64,000 nucleotides of DNA from Stenotrophomonas pavanii (GCF_900101175.1 NZ_FNFQ01000005.1:1-64000), one strand, 5' to 3'. Shown: positions 50,301-59,072, counted from the stretch's first letter. The notes: generated by a model from the letters alone, not told the origin. Translations and numbers: made by a program.

Positions 50301-52987
50301 CCCGGTGTTCCGCCACTGGCGGAGAAGCTGTGGTTGTAGGCGGTGCCGGCGCTGGCATTGCCCAGGCTTGCCGCCGGCAACACGACGACACCGCCCGCCA
50401 CGGCGCCCGAATAGGACTGGCTGCCGGTGAATCCGCCGCCATCGGTGGCGCTGATGGTGAAGCTGAAGGCGCCCGCCTGGGTGGGCGTGCCACTCAGCAC
50501 GCCGGTGCTGGGGTTCAACGACAGGCCTGCCGGCAGCACACCCGCGTTGACGCCATAGGTGAACGTGGCCGGATGACCTTCCGAAGCCACGAACGTCTGG
50601 CTGTACGCGATGCCGATCGTCGGCGCGGGCAAGGTTGCCGGCGACAGCGTGATGGTGGGCGCCGCCACCGACAGCGTGTAGCTGCCCGACACAGTGAAGG
50701 GAGCGCCTGGACCGCTGGAACCATCGGTGGCGGTGAGGGTGAAGGTGAAGTTGCCGGTGGCACTGGGCGTACCCGACAGACTGCCGGTGGAGGCCAGGGT
50801 GACGCCAGGTGGCAATGCGCCCGCGGTGATCGCGTAGCTGTACGGTGCGGTGCCATTGGCGGCAGTGAAGCTCAGTCCGGTCACCGCTGCGCCGGCGGTA
50901 GCGTTGAGCACGCTGCCCGGTGTCGGTGTCAATGTCAGCGTGGGTGCGCTCACGGTGATCGCGTACGCTCGGGTGCCGGTATACGGGCCCGTGCCCGTGC
51001 TGCTGTCGGTGGCGGCAAGCGTGAAGTTGTAGGTACCGCCTGCAGTGGGCGTACCGCTGAGCACGCCGCCACTCGACAGGCTCAGGCCCGGCGGCAGGGA
51101 CCCGGCGGTGACCGCGTAGCTGTAGCCGACGGTGCCGCCGGAAGCGGTCACGGTCTGCGAGTAGGCCGTGGCCACGGTGGCATTGGGCAGCGAGCTCGGC
51201 GCGATCAGGATCGTCGGGTCGTTCACGGTCAGTGCCAGCGCCGCGCTGCTCGCACTGAAGGGTCCGGTGCCACCGCTGCTGTCGGTGGCGGTCACCGTGA
51301 AGGTGAAGGTACCGCCCGCCGTCGGCGTGCCTGCCAGGCTGCCATTGCTGGCCAGCGTGATGCCCGCCGGCAGGCTGCCCGAGGTGACCGCATAGCTGTA
51401 GGGCGCGGTGCCGCCCGCTGCGCTGGCCAGCGAGCCACTGTACGCCGTGCCGACCGTTGCGGCAGCCGGATTGCCCGGTGCATAGGTGACGGTCGCGGCA
51501 GCGATGTTCAGTGTCAGCGTGCCGCTGGTGGCACTGAACGGGCCGGTGCCGGTGCTGCCGTCAGTGGCGCGGACGGTGAAGGAGAAGCTGCCGTTGGCGG
51601 TCGGCGTGCCGGACAGGCTGCCGTTGCTGGCCAGGGTCAACCCAGGCGGCAGGCTGCCCGAATTGAGCGTGTAGCTGTACGGCGTGGTGCCGCCACTGGC
51701 ACCGGCCAGTGACTGGTTGTACGCCACGCCGACGGTTCCTGCGGGCGGGTTGGCGGGTGCGTAGGTGATCGTTGGCGGCGAGACCGTGAGGGTCGCGGTC
51801 GCCGGGCTCGAGGTCCCACCGGCATTGGTGGCGGTATAGGTGAAGCTGTCCGGCCCCGCATAGCCCGGCGTGGGGGTGTAGGTGATCGAGGTTCCCGAGG
51901 CGGTTGCAGTGCCATGCGCGGCCTGGGTACCGACCGCAACCGATGCCGGGACGCCACCGGTGATGTTCAAGGTGATCGGGTTGCTGGTACTGCCGTAGGC
52001 AACCGTCGCGCTGACCGGATTGGCGACCGGCGGCACCACGTTCTGCACGTTGATCGACAGGTTGATCGCCGAGAAGAAAGGCGTAGGCGTGCTGCTGTCG
52101 GTGACGCGCACGCTGAAGTTCGTCACCCCCAATGCGGTGGGCGTACCCGAGATGGCCCCGTTGCTGGCCAGCACCAGTCCGGTCGGCAAAGTAGTACCGG
52201 CGTCGAGCGCAAAGCTGTAGGGGCCATTGCCACCACTGGCGGTCAGCGTGAAGGAGTACGGCGTATTGATGGCTGCTGCGGAAGGCACATTGGTGACCGT
52301 GATGGTCGGCGCAGCAACGCTGATCGAGTAGCTCGCCGTGCCCGTCAACGGTGTGCCGGCACTGTCGGTGGCGGTCACCGAGAACGCGAACGTTCCCTGC
52401 GTGGTCGGCGTACCGGACAGGAGGCCAGTGCCACTCAACGTCATTCCGGCCGGCAGTGCACCGGAAGTGACGGCATAACCGTAGGGCGCGGTGCCACCGC
52501 TGGCGCTGAGTGTGACACCTGCATAGGACACGCCCACCGTTGCGCCGGGCACGGTGGCCGGCGAAATCGTGATCGGCGAGGCCGCTGCCTGGATGTACAC
52601 GGTGACCTGCACATTGTGCGAGCCGGTGCCATCATCGAAGGCGAAGGTATCGGTCGTCGATCCGTTGCCGCTGTGGGCATAGGAGATTCTCGAGGCCGCA
52701 TGGCTGGTGATGGTGGCAGTACCGTTGCCGGCCGGCGTGGTCACATTGCCGATGCCGAAACCGGGCACGCCCTGGCAGCTCGAGGCGTCGATGGTAATGG
52801 TGCTGCCGGCGGCCATCGGTGAGCCCGCGCTGGCATTGGCCGGCGTGAAAACCGAGCATGCTGCATATGAAATCGCGGGCAGCGCGAGTGTGGCGCCCAG
52901 CAGCAGGATTGCCCCAAGGCGGCCCCAAAAACGACGGCCGAGCCCATAGCGCATCGCGTCGCGATGCATCGACTCTGCGTGCCACAT
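47390..52987 (-). CDS. Giant autotransporter with 15 Ig-like modules
   Basis: 1,865 aa from ATG 52987. Signal region RFWGRLGAILLLGATLALPA to SYAA. A short N-terminal domain, then 15 tandem modules of ~85-95 aa: eleven of the putative-Ig (He_PIG) type, each with xYSQTVxASGG, LPPGLxLSSxGxLSGTPT and FTVxATDS, and four VCBS/cadherin-like ones with VVYTPATSFFGNDSLTYTAT-type strands. A helical linker EGARRMAIGQIGNFQRRLES follows. The last ~270 residues are an autotransporter barrel (GVSLGADRQLGPSLSLGAGI to ISVQKTLPP). Surface adhesin or invasin-like stalk inferred. The neighbouring promoter region is shared with the divergent tail-collar genes. Confidence 0.88.
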   Translation of the reverse strand: MWHAESMHRDAMRYGLGRRFWGRLGAILLLGATLALPAISYAACSVFTPANASAGSPMAAGSTITIDASSCQGVPGFGIGNVTTPAGNGTATITSHAASRISYAHSGNGSTTDTFAFDDGTGSHNVQVTVYIQAAASPITISPATVPGATVGVSYAGVTLSASGGTAPYGYAVTSGALPAGMTLSGTGLLSGTPTTQGTFAFSVTATDSAGTPLTGTASYSISVAAPTITVTNVPSAAAINTPYSFTLTASGGNGPYSFALDAGTTLPTGLVLASNGAISGTPTALGVTNFSVRVTDSSTPTPFFSAINLSINVQNVVPPVANPVSATVAYGSTSNPITLNITGGVPASVAVGTQAAHGTATASGTSITYTPTPGYAGPDSFTYTATNAGGTSSPATATLTVSPPTITYAPANPPAGTVGVAYNQSLAGASGGTTPYSYTLNSGSLPPGLTLASNGSLSGTPTANGSFSFTVRATDGSTGTGPFSATSGTLTLNIAAATVTYAPGNPAAATVGTAYSGSLASAAGGTAPYSYAVTSGSLPAGITLASNGSLAGTPTAGGTFTFTVTATDSSGGTGPFSASSAALALTVNDPTILIAPSSLPNATVATAYSQTVTASGGTVGYSYAVTAGSLPPGLSLSSGGVLSGTPTAGGTYNFTLAATDSSTGTGPYTGTRAYAITVSAPTLTLTPTPGSVLNATAGAAVTGLSFTAANGTAPYSYAITAGALPPGVTLASTGSLSGTPSATGNFTFTLTATDGSSGPGAPFTVSGSYTLSVAAPTITLSPATLPAPTIGIAYSQTFVASEGHPATFTYGVNAGVLPAGLSLNPSTGVLSGTPTQAGAFSFTISATDGGGFTGSQSYSGAVAGGVVVLPAASLGNASAGTAYNHSFSASGGTPGYTYVLLSGALPAGLSLSSAGVLSGTPTVAGTFNFTVRATDSSTGTGAPFTGSQSYTLVVLAPTITLAPSSLAAATGGQLYAQTISAIGGTGGYTYSLSSGALPPGISLSSAGAVSGTPTTPGTYAFTITATDSHAFTGSQTYSFTVTAPAITLTPATLPAAAGSTPYSQTLTASGGNGGYTFSLTAGALPPGIALSSGGVISGTPTTVGSYTFTVRATDGFGFTGSQAYTVAVNAPAIVFIQTTLPGGQVATAYSQTVSAGGGSGSFTYSLATGALPPGIALSSAGILSGVPATAGNYSFTVTATDSFGFTGSQAYTLGINQPVPVVVNDAASTPANAAVSINVSANDTGPITSIAIVQAPTHGTAVVSGLDVVYTPATSFFGNDSLTYTATGPGGTSTAATVSITVTPLAVPVAAAHSATVLAGQSVTVQAEAGATNGPFTAVTITRAPSSGTAVVQGTGIVYSAAADASGVVDFDYTLSNPFGASAPARISINVNPRPVAPALNASAIAGTVVNVDLTTTARGGPFTAANVVSVSPAEAGTASISASGTGYTLAFTAAATFGGAVRITYTLSNAFATSAPGTVDVMVKPRSDPSRDAEVLGVLDAQVEGARRMAIGQIGNFQRRLESLRAGGGRGGFSNGITFSSASSQRRAQQTELLQKGIGATGEALSMVEEPALQGDTAPAATPVDGFAFWTGGAVNVGTLKPGAGSNGIDFTTSGVSLGADRQLGPSLSLGAGIGYGHDASDIGRNGSRSTVDGYSIAGYASFHPEGGFYVDGLLGYQWLTFDARRFITDNGNTAYGSRDGRQWFASFSTGVQHRLDNLLLTPYGRLDLARATLDGYRERGDAVYALDYGKQTVNTSTATAGVLAQWWVKRDYGMWTPQLRAEFGHDMQGSSEAFMRYADLMSGPVYRTTLGRQSRNHTLLGAGIGLQTLKGWSLRAEYQSQFDSSSRDNQGIQISVQKTLPP
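48530..52590 (-). repeat. Ig-module repeat array within the autotransporter gene
   Basis: Fifteen diverged ~260-290-bp units. The DNA is well diverged (no long identical runs seen), so the array is an old expansion and not a recent tandem duplication. Confidence 0.75.
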
Positions 52988-53276
52988 GTTTTGCCCCCTG
53001 CTTGCCCGGCTTCCCGACGGGCGCTGCGCCTTGTTGCGCGAGTGAGAAAACCGCCGTGGCAGCCGGTCGGGCAGCCGCGGTTCCTGACCTCCCCACCCGG
53101 CAGACTCCCTGGCCCTGCCCGGCGGTCCTGCCCCTCGAATCCCTGAATCACGTGGGCAGGCAGCGCGATATTCTTGCCCACAGCCACCGACACTTGTCAA
53201 GGATCCCGATAATGCGCCAGAGTTATATCGCCGGCCGGGGGCCAAGTGCCGGCGCCTATCCCAGGGGGAAAATCGT

Positions 53277-53780
53277 ATGTCGGAACCCTTTCTCGGGCAG
53301 ATAATGCCCGTGGCGTTCAACTTCGCGCCGAAGAACTTCGCTTTCTGCAACGGTCAGTCGATGTCCATCCAGCAGAACACCGCGCTCTTTTCGCTGTTGG
53401 GTACGTTCTACGGTGGCAACGGCACGACCAATTTCCAGCTTCCGGACCTGCGTAGCCGCACGCCCCGGGGATCCACCAATGGCAGCAACATGGGTGATCG
53501 CCAGGGGCTGGAGAGCGTGACCCTGCTGACGTCACAGATTCCCCAGCACGCACACGTTTTCGGCGGCACCACCGCCGACGGCTCAACGCGTATCCCACAA
53601 GGCAACGTGCTGCTCGGCAAAACCGGCACGCAGAATGTCTACGGTGCTTCAAGCGGAGCGCAGGTGCCCTTGAACGTGCTTGATGCCAGCGGGCAGACGC
53701 AGCCACACGCGAACCTGCAACCGTATCTGGTCATCAACTTCTGCATCGCACTTTATGGAATCTACCCTTCGCGCGGCTGA
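53277..53780 (+). CDS. Phage-tail-collar (Mdp-type) protein 1
   Basis: 167 aa. Tail-collar domain: SEPFLGQIMPVAFNFAPKNF, AFCNGQSMSIQQNTALFSLLGTFYGGNGT-type core, FQLPDLRSRTPRGSTNG, and the C-terminal half with SQIPQHAHVFGG and NLQPYLVINFCIALYGIYPS. Known as microcystin-dependent-protein-like (MdpB) chromosomal proteins; function unknown. First of three tandem paralogues. Good ribosome-binding site AGGGGGAAAATCGT. Divergent from the autotransporter across 289 nt. Confidence 0.88.
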   Translation: MSEPFLGQIMPVAFNFAPKNFAFCNGQSMSIQQNTALFSLLGTFYGGNGTTNFQLPDLRSRTPRGSTNGSNMGDRQGLESVTLLTSQIPQHAHVFGGTTADGSTRIPQGNVLLGKTGTQNVYGASSGAQVPLNVLDASGQTQPHANLQPYLVINFCIALYGIYPSRG

Positions 53781-53794
53781 CCGGAGTTTCTGCC

Positions 53795-54325
53795 ATGTCT
53801 CAACCCTTTGTTGGCGAAGTCCGTCTGTTTCCCTACAACTTCGCGCCGGCGGGCTGGTTCGATTGTGATGGCCGACTGCTGCCCATTTCCGAATACGACG
53901 TGCTGTACACCTTGCTGGGCACCACCTACGGTGGCGATGGTGTGAACACCTTCGGCCTGCCCAACCTCTGCGGGCGCGTACCGGTTCACCAGGGCACCGG
54001 CATTGGCCTCGGCACCTATGTGCTTGGCCAGGCAGGCGGCAGCGAATCGGTCACCCTGACCACCGCGCAGCTGCCCGCGCATACCCATGCGTTCAATGCG
54101 GTGAACTCGGCAGCCACGTCGGCGGCACCCGGGCCGGCACTGCAGCTCGGCGCGGTCAGTGGCGACACGCTGTATACCGACAGCACCACCGACCTTGGCA
54201 GTGGCACCCTGGTGGCAGCATCGGTGAGCGCGATCGGCGGCGGCCAGCCACACGACAACACCATGCCCTCGCTGGTCGCCCGCTACTGCATCGCATGGGC
54301 AGGCGTCTTCCCATCGCAAGGCTGA
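53795..54325 (+). CDS. Phage-tail-collar (Mdp-type) protein 2
   Basis: 176 aa. Same plan: SQPFVGEVRLFPYNFAPAGW, FDCDGRLLPISEYDVLYTLL, TYGGDGVNTFGLPNLCGRVP and AQLPAHTHAFNAVNSAA, ending LVARYCIAWAGVFPSQG. 14 nt after gene 1. More diverged in the middle than 1 and 3 are from each other. Confidence 0.87.
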   Translation: MSQPFVGEVRLFPYNFAPAGWFDCDGRLLPISEYDVLYTLLGTTYGGDGVNTFGLPNLCGRVPVHQGTGIGLGTYVLGQAGGSESVTLTTAQLPAHTHAFNAVNSAATSAAPGPALQLGAVSGDTLYTDSTTDLGSGTLVAASVSAIGGGQPHDNTMPSLVARYCIAWAGVFPSQG

Positions 54326-54356
54326 CGATCATCGACCGCCTACCAGGACCCCTATC

Positions 54357-54890
54357 ATGAGCGATCCCTTTACCGGCGAAATCCAGATCTTCGGCTTCAA
54401 CTTCGCCCCTTACAACTGGGCGATGTGCCAAGGACAGCTGATGCCGATCCAGCAGAACACCGCGCTGTTCTCACTGCTGGGAACGACCTTCGGTGGCAAC
54501 GGCACCAGCAACTACCAGCTGCCGAACTTCACCAACAACATCGCATGCGGCCAGGGCAGCGGCCCAGGCCTGTCGCAGCGCGACATGGGCGAGACCTTTG
54601 GCAGCGACAATGTCACCCTGTTGATCAACGAGATGCCCAACCACACCCATGGCGCACGCATCTACAACCAGCCCGACACTGCGCATCGCAGTGGCATACC
54701 TGCCAATGGAAATGCACTGATCACGCCGGAGTCGAGTCCGATCCTGGCCGTGACACCGACAGTCAACAGTACCTTCCCGCTGACGACGGTGGGCGTCGCG
54801 GGTGGGAGCCTGCCGCATGAGAACCGGCAGCCCTATCTCGCCCTGAACTTCTGCATCTGCCTGTCGGGCGTCTTCCCGCAGCGGCCATGA
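54357..54890 (+). CDS. Phage-tail-collar (Mdp-type) protein 3
   Basis: 177 aa. SDPFTGEIQIFGFNFAPYNW, AMCQGQLMPIQQNTALFSLL, TFGGNGTSNYQLPNFTNNIA, NEMPNHTHGARIYN, ending QPYLALNFCICLSGVFPQRP. Its stop overlaps the GNAT start by 4 nt (ATGA), so the acetyltransferase belongs to this operon. No other phage genes are near, so this is not a prophage. Confidence 0.87.
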   Translation: MSDPFTGEIQIFGFNFAPYNWAMCQGQLMPIQQNTALFSLLGTTFGGNGTSNYQLPNFTNNIACGQGSGPGLSQRDMGETFGSDNVTLLINEMPNHTHGARIYNQPDTAHRSGIPANGNALITPESSPILAVTPTVNSTFPLTTVGVAGGSLPHENRQPYLALNFCICLSGVFPQRP

Positions 54891-55444
54891 CGTCGAACGT
54901 GGCACTGGCTTTTCCCTCGCTGCGGGCAGCCTGGCTGCCCGCAACGGGGGACGGTCTTCCCGCAGGTGTGAGCGTGCGCGAAGCACAGGATGGCGACCTG
55001 CCCTTCCTGCAGCGGCTCTACGCCGAATCACGTGCGGCCGAGCTGGCCAATGTGCCGTGGCCGGACGCCTTGCGGCACGCGTTCCTCGATAGCCAGTTCG
55101 CGCTGCAGCACCTGCACTACACGCGGCATTACCAGCCGGCACACTATCTGCTGGTCGAGCAGGCGGGCCAACCGATCGGGCGCCTGTACCTGCATTGCGA
55201 CGAGCACGAAGCCACCCTCATCGATATCGCCCTGCTGGACGCCGTGCGCGGCCGTGGCATCGGCTCGGCCCTGGTGCGCTGGGTACAACGCGCGGCGCAT
55301 GCGGTGCCGCTGCACAGCGTCGTCCTGCATGTCGCCTGGGAGAATGTGGCCGCGCGCCGGCTCTACGAACGGCTCGCGTTCCACACCGAAGGCGATACCG
55401 GCAGCCACCTGCGCATGCGCTGGGTGGCGACAGCGGTCAGTTGA
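54887..55444 (+). CDS. GNAT-family N-acetyltransferase of the tail-collar operon
   Basis: 185 aa. GNAT acetyl-CoA site IALLDAVRGRGIGSALVRWV (R/Q-x-x-G-x-G/A) and NVAARRLYERLAFHTEGDTG. A preceding ~45-residue leader then VREAQDGDLPFLQRLYAESR. Translationally coupled to collar gene 3, and such a GNAT next to Mdp-type collar genes recurs in other proteobacteria, which suggests modification of the collar proteins or their product; inferred. 3' end overlaps the convergent DUF6916 gene by 8 nt. Confidence 0.85.
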   Translation: MTSNVALAFPSLRAAWLPATGDGLPAGVSVREAQDGDLPFLQRLYAESRAAELANVPWPDALRHAFLDSQFALQHLHYTRHYQPAHYLLVEQAGQPIGRLYLHCDEHEATLIDIALLDAVRGRGIGSALVRWVQRAAHAVPLHSVVLHVAWENVAARRLYERLAFHTEGDTGSHLRMRWVATAVS

Positions 55445-55730
55445 ACAGTGCCTGGTAGATGAAGCCGGTCCGATCGCGCGCGATCGGCACCAGGAAAATG
55501 CCGAACTCGCCGAGCCCGTGGTGGCGCATGGTGTAGGTGCGCTGCGGGAACAGCACCGCCGATTCATTGCGGAACAGCAACGAGAACGGTGCGCGCATCT
55601 GGCCGGCAATCTGCCGATCAGGCATCGGCGCGGCTTCCACCAGCACGAAGGGGACACCGGTGTTCTCGATGTCGGCGCTGAACGTTTCGTTGAGATGGCC
55701 TGCGAACTGGTCCAGCTGGAAAAAGTGCAT
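55437..55730 (-). CDS. DUF6916-type protein
   Basis: 97 aa from ATG 55730: MHFFQLDQFAGHLNETFSAD, VPFVLVEAAPMPDRQIAGQM, FRNESAVLFPQRTYTMRHHG and GEFGIFLVPIARDR. Compact beta-rich fold with conserved PLPQ/YTMxHxxLGxxxxFLVP pattern, seen beside tail-collar proteins elsewhere. Unknown function. Convergent with the GNAT gene. Confidence 0.75.
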   Translation of the reverse strand: MHFFQLDQFAGHLNETFSADIENTGVPFVLVEAAPMPDRQIAGQMRAPFSLLFRNESAVLFPQRTYTMRHHGLGEFGIFLVPIARDRTGFIYQALFN

Positions 55731-55865
55731 GCGTCCCCTCCCCCGGTTGACGTCGAGCATGCCGAAGCGTCCGTGCGCTTTCAATGGGGTCTGCGCCACC
55801 GCCTGCCGGGCGCGGATGGGGGATACTCGCCCTTGCGCTCACCGGCGCGCCCAAGGACTGAGCCG

Positions 55866-56327
55866 ATGCGTATCTGCCTGCTGCTTCTCGCCCTGTCCGG
55901 ACCGCTGCTGGCCGCCGATGGCCCGCCATCGGCGCCGGCTGCCACTGCGCTGCCGGAGGTACCGCTGCCCCCTTCGCTGGATCGCGTACTGCGCGACTAC
56001 GAGCAGGCGTGGCACACGGGCGACGCCAAGGCGCTGGCCGGGTTGTTCGCCGAGGATGGCTTTGTGCTGCAGAGCAACCAGCCGCCGGTGCGCGGCCGCA
56101 GTGCGATCGAGGCCGCATATGCCGGACAGGGCGGCAGTCCGTTGCGGCTGCGTGCGTTGGCGTACGCGGTGGACGGGAATGCGGGCTACATCATTGGTGC
56201 CTACCGCTACGGCAACAACGTGGGGGACACCGGCAAATTCACGCTGACGCTGAAGCGCGTGGGCGATGGGCCGTGGTTGATCTTCTCGGACATGGACAAC
56301 ACCAGCGCGCCGCCACGGGCGCGGTGA
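55866..56327 (+). CDS. SnoaL/DUF4440-like secreted protein
   Basis: 153 aa. Signal peptide MRICLLLLALSGPLLAA. NTF2-fold segment: LRDYEQAWHTGDAKALAGLF, AEDGFVLQSNQPPVRGRSAI, IGAYRYGNNVGDTGKFTLTL and PWLIFSDMDN, as in DUF4440 ketosteroid-isomerase-like proteins. No assigned substrate. Monocistronic. Confidence 0.8.
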   Translation: MRICLLLLALSGPLLAADGPPSAPAATALPEVPLPPSLDRVLRDYEQAWHTGDAKALAGLFAEDGFVLQSNQPPVRGRSAIEAAYAGQGGSPLRLRALAYAVDGNAGYIIGAYRYGNNVGDTGKFTLTLKRVGDGPWLIFSDMDNTSAPPRAR

Positions 56328-56381
56328 TTGCTGCCGCCGGGCGCCAACCAAGGTTGGCAGCGACCAGAAGCGGGTTCGGCA

Positions 56382-56404
56382 GTAGATCCACGCCATGCGT
56401 GGAT
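56382..56404 (+). repeat. GTAG-type REP (CCACGCCATGCGTGG subclass)
   Basis: Same 23-bp sequence as 3971-3993. A second small palindrome, GCCAACCAAGGTTGGC, lies at 56343-56358. Confidence 0.8.
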
Positions 56405-56416
56405 GGGTCGCGCACA

Positions 56417-56446
56417 TAAAAAAAAAACCCGGCACGTGGCCGGGGT
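56417..56446 (-). terminator. Rho-independent terminator of gpsA operon
   Basis: On the minus strand CCCGGCCACGTGCCGGG is followed by a run of about ten T. It lies 9-38 nt after the gpsA stop. Confidence 0.88.
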
Positions 56447-56454
56447 TCTTCGAT

Positions 56455-57480
56455 TCACTTGAACAGCGTGTCCGGATATTCCGGTTTCTGTTCCCGCGCC
56501 AGCAATGCGCGCAGCCCTTCTTCCGGCGTCTGCTCGCCGTGCAGCACGGCACGCACGCGGTCGGAGATCGGCAGGTCGATGCCATGGCGGCGCGCCTGTC
56601 GCATCACTTCGTCGGCGGTCTGCACCGACTCGACCACCTGGCCGATTTCGCGCACGGCATCCTGCAGCGTCTGGCCGCGGCCCAGGGCCAGGCCCAGGCG
56701 ACGGTTGCGCGACAGGTCGCCGGTGCAGGTCAGCACCAGATCGCCGAGGCCCGCCAGGCCCATCAGCGTTTCCGGCTTGGCGCCGATCGCAGCGGCCAGG
56801 CGCAGCATCTCGTTCAGACCACGGGTGATCAGGCCGGCACGGGCGTTGAGGCCCAGCTGCATGCCATCGGCCACGCCGGTGGCCACCGCCAGAACGTTCT
56901 TCATCGCGCCGCCCAGCTCGGCACCGACCATGTCGTCGCCGGTGTAGGCGCGGAACGCCGGGCCATGCATCGCCTCGGCCACCGTCTGCGCGAACTCGGG
57001 CACGTCGCCGTGCACGGTGATCGCGGTCGGCAGGCCCTGGGTCACTTCCTTGGCGAACGACGGCCCGGTGACGACGGCCAGCGGCACGTCCTCACCCAGC
57101 ACTTCGCGCGCCACTTCATGCAGGAAGCGGCCCGAACCGGGTTCGAAGCCCTTGGTGGCCCAGGCCACGCCGGCACCGGCCGGACGCAGCGGCGCCAGCG
57201 CGCGCACGGTTTCACCGAAGGCATGCGACGGCGTCACCACCAGGATCCAGGCCGCGCCCTCCACCGCCGACGCCAGGTCGGTGGTAGCCCGCAGGCTGTC
57301 CGGCAGCGGGATGCCCGGCAGGTAACGCGGGTTCTCGTGGCGCTGGTCGATGGCGTCGACCACGGCAGCATCGCGGCCCCACAGCACGGTCGGGTGACCG
57401 TGCCGCGCGAGCAGGCTGGCCAGCGCGGTTCCCCAGGAACCGGCGCCAAGCACGGCGATCTTGTCAGCGGGAGTGCTCAT
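56455..57480 (-). CDS. gpsA: Glycerol-3-phosphate dehydrogenase [NAD(P)+]
   Basis: 341 aa. Makes sn-glycerol-3-phosphate from dihydroxyacetone phosphate for phospholipids. NAD site [18 protein letters not shown]; catalytic Lys in [18 protein letters not shown]; substrate loop [16 protein letters not shown] and [20 protein letters not shown]. Full family length. Last gene of rhodanese-secB-gpsA, an arrangement known from gammaproteobacteria. Confidence 0.95.
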   Translation of the reverse strand: MSTPADKIAVLGAGSWGTALASLLARHGHPTVLWGRDAAVVDAIDQRHENPRYLPGIPLPDSLRATTDLASAVEGAAWILVVTPSHAFGETVRALAPLRPAGAGVAWATKGFEPGSGRFLHEVAREVLGEDVPLAVVTGPSFAKEVTQGLPTAITVHGDVPEFAQTVAEAMHGPAFRAYTGDDMVGAELGGAMKNVLAVATGVADGMQLGLNARAGLITRGLNEMLRLAAAIGAKPETLMGLAGLGDLVLTCTGDLSRNRRLGLALGRGQTLQDAVREIGQVVESVQTADEVMRQARRHGIDLPISDRVRAVLHGEQTPEEGLRALLAREQKPEYPDTLFK

Positions 57481-57500
57481 CCGTGACGTCGCGGCAGGAA

Positions 57501-58019
57501 TCAGGCGTTGCCGGCCGGCTCGGAGTCAGCCAGCGACGGTGCGTCGCCCTGCTCCTGGCGCTGGCGCAGGGTTTCTGCGTACAGGCCTTCGAAGTTGATC
57601 GGCTGCAGGAAGAACGGCGGGAAGCCGCCGGCCTGGATCAGGTCGCTGATCAGCTGGCGCACGTACGGGAACAGGATGTTCGGGCACTGGGTGCCGAGCA
57701 GCACGTCGATCGACTGCGGGTCCAGGCCGACCAGGCCGAACACGCCGGCCTGCTTCACTTCGGCCACGTAGGCGGTGCGCTCACCGGCCTGGCAGGTCAG
57801 GGTCACGGCCAGCACGACTTCGAAGGCGTTCTCACCCAGGCGCTGCACCTGCTGGTTCAGATTCAGCTGCAGCTCCGGCTGCACCTGGTCATTGAAGATG
57901 GTCGGCGCGTTCGGCGACTCGAAGGAGACGTCCTTGACGTAGATCTTCTCGACGGTGAAAGCGGGGCCGGTAGCGGCATCGACCGGCGCAGCGGCGCCGT
58001 TGGTGATCTCTTCGGACAT
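57501..58019 (-). CDS. secB: Protein-export chaperone SecB
   Basis: 172 aa. Keeps preproteins unfolded for Sec[20 protein letters not shown] at the N-terminus; [15 protein letters not shown] and [29 protein letters not shown] core; [14 protein letters not shown] near the end. N-terminal Ala-rich and C-terminal acidic tails are extra. 20 nt upstream of gpsA. Confidence 0.95.
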   Translation of the reverse strand: MSEEITNGAAAPVDAATGPAFTVEKIYVKDVSFESPNAPTIFNDQVQPELQLNLNQQVQRLGENAFEVVLAVTLTCQAGERTAYVAEVKQAGVFGLVGLDPQSIDVLLGTQCPNILFPYVRQLISDLIQAGGFPPFFLQPINFEGLYAETLRQRQEQGDAPSLADSEPAGNA

Positions 58020-58119
58020 TTCCAGTAACTCCAGGTGAATGCAATGAAAACGATGGTCGAACTACTGCGATGGGGGCGGGATCAGGCCCAGACAAGGCCG
58101 GATCCGCCACCTGCGACAA

Positions 58120-58557
58120 TCAGTTACGGCCCTTGACCAGCGGCAGCTCGGCCTGCTGCCAGGCGGGGATGCCGCCGTCGAGCACGTAGACCTTCTCGAA
58201 ACCGGCCTTCTTCAGCGCCTTGGCGGCGGTTTCCGAAGCGTTGCCGCTGCGGCACACCAGCACCACCGGCGACTGCTTGGCGTTGGCAACCAGCTTGTGC
58301 TCCGGGCCGAAGGCACTGGCCTGGGCGTTGCGGCTGCCGGCAATGTGGCCCTTCTCGAAGTCACCGCTGGCCGACAGGTCGACCACCACCGTGCCGCCCG
58401 CGTTCATCAGCTGGGTCAGTTCGGCAGGCTTGATGCCCTTGAAGCCCCGGAACAGGCGGCGGATCTCGGTGACGATGATGGCCACGGTCAGGCCGACCAG
58501 GGCCGCGGACAGCATCGGGTTTCGGCCTGCAAAGGCCAGCAACTCTTCGTAATTCAC
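58120..58557 (-). CDS. Membrane-anchored rhodanese-like protein (YibN type)
   Basis: 145 aa. One N-terminal helix (LSAALVGLTVAIIVTEI) then a rhodanese domain with active-site loop VVLVCRSGNASETAAK, Cys present, so sulfur transfer is possible. YVLDGGIPAWQQAELPLV closes the fold. Precedes secB-gpsA as yibN does in enterics, but no grxC lies between. Substrate unknown. Confidence 0.87.
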   Translation of the reverse strand: MNYEELLAFAGRNPMLSAALVGLTVAIIVTEIRRLFRGFKGIKPAELTQLMNAGGTVVVDLSASGDFEKGHIAGSRNAQASAFGPEHKLVANAKQSPVVLVCRSGNASETAAKALKKAGFEKVYVLDGGIPAWQQAELPLVKGRN

Positions 58558-58614
58558 TCAGGTCACGGGTCGATTAAGCGGGCGCCGATTGTCGCACAAG
58601 CCGGACGCGGCCCG

Positions 58615-59040
58615 TCACTGCCCCTTCCACAGGTCCGGCAGGCCGGCGGTCTGCCACCAGCGCTTGGCCTCCGGGTCCCAGCGCCAGCGCTCGACCACCA
58701 CCACCGTGCGCTCGGCCTGGGTGTTCTGGTTGATCACCCCGATTTCGACCCGGCGCTCGACCAGGCCGCCATCCAGCGCGGCACTGCTGCGCTCGCGGTA
58801 GGACGACACGCGCAGCTGCGCGTAACGGTTGAGCTCGAACTCGGTCGGCGGCTTTTCCTTGCGCAGCTTCGGGTCCAGGTAGCCGATGGCATCGTCCATG
58901 CTGCCCCAGCGGATGGTGGCGCCGTAGGCGACCTGGGTCTCTTCCAGCAGCTTGCGCTGCTTGCGGCTCAGGTCGTCGGCCGAGGCCACGGCGCTGACCA
59001 GCAGCAGGGAATACATCAGGAACTGGATGAGGCGGCGCAT
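58615..59040 (-). CDS. Secreted hypothetical protein, 141 aa
   Basis: Signal peptide MRRLIQFLMYSLLLVSAVAS. Mature part: RKQRKLLEETQVAYGATIRW, AIGYLDPKLRKEKPPTEFEL, ERTVVVVERWRWDPEAKRWW. NTF2-like alpha+beta feel but no family that I can name; similar proteins occur across Xanthomonads. Lies between the rhodanese gene and the thioesterase gene, same strand. Confidence 0.7.
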   Translation of the reverse strand: MRRLIQFLMYSLLLVSAVASADDLSRKQRKLLEETQVAYGATIRWGSMDDAIGYLDPKLRKEKPPTEFELNRYAQLRVSSYRERSSAALDGGLVERRVEIGVINQNTQAERTVVVVERWRWDPEAKRWWQTAGLPDLWKGQ

Positions 59041-59072
59041 CGGTGGTTTCCCCAGGACGTCAGCCTGCCATC

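Noticed and set aside
49022-51712. About 896-codon frame opposite the Ig repeats
   Set aside because: Arises because the Ig modules are repetitive and GC-rich; the product is a low-complexity Gly/Arg/Ala string.
48530-52590. CRISPR-like or recent tandem repeats
   Set aside because: Units are ~260-290 bp, coding, in frame and highly diverged; they are Ig modules.
53277-54890. Prophage or tailocin
   Set aside because: Only tail-collar domains are present. There is no baseplate, sheath, tube, tape measure, holin or integrase, and the genes match chromosomal Mdp-type clusters.
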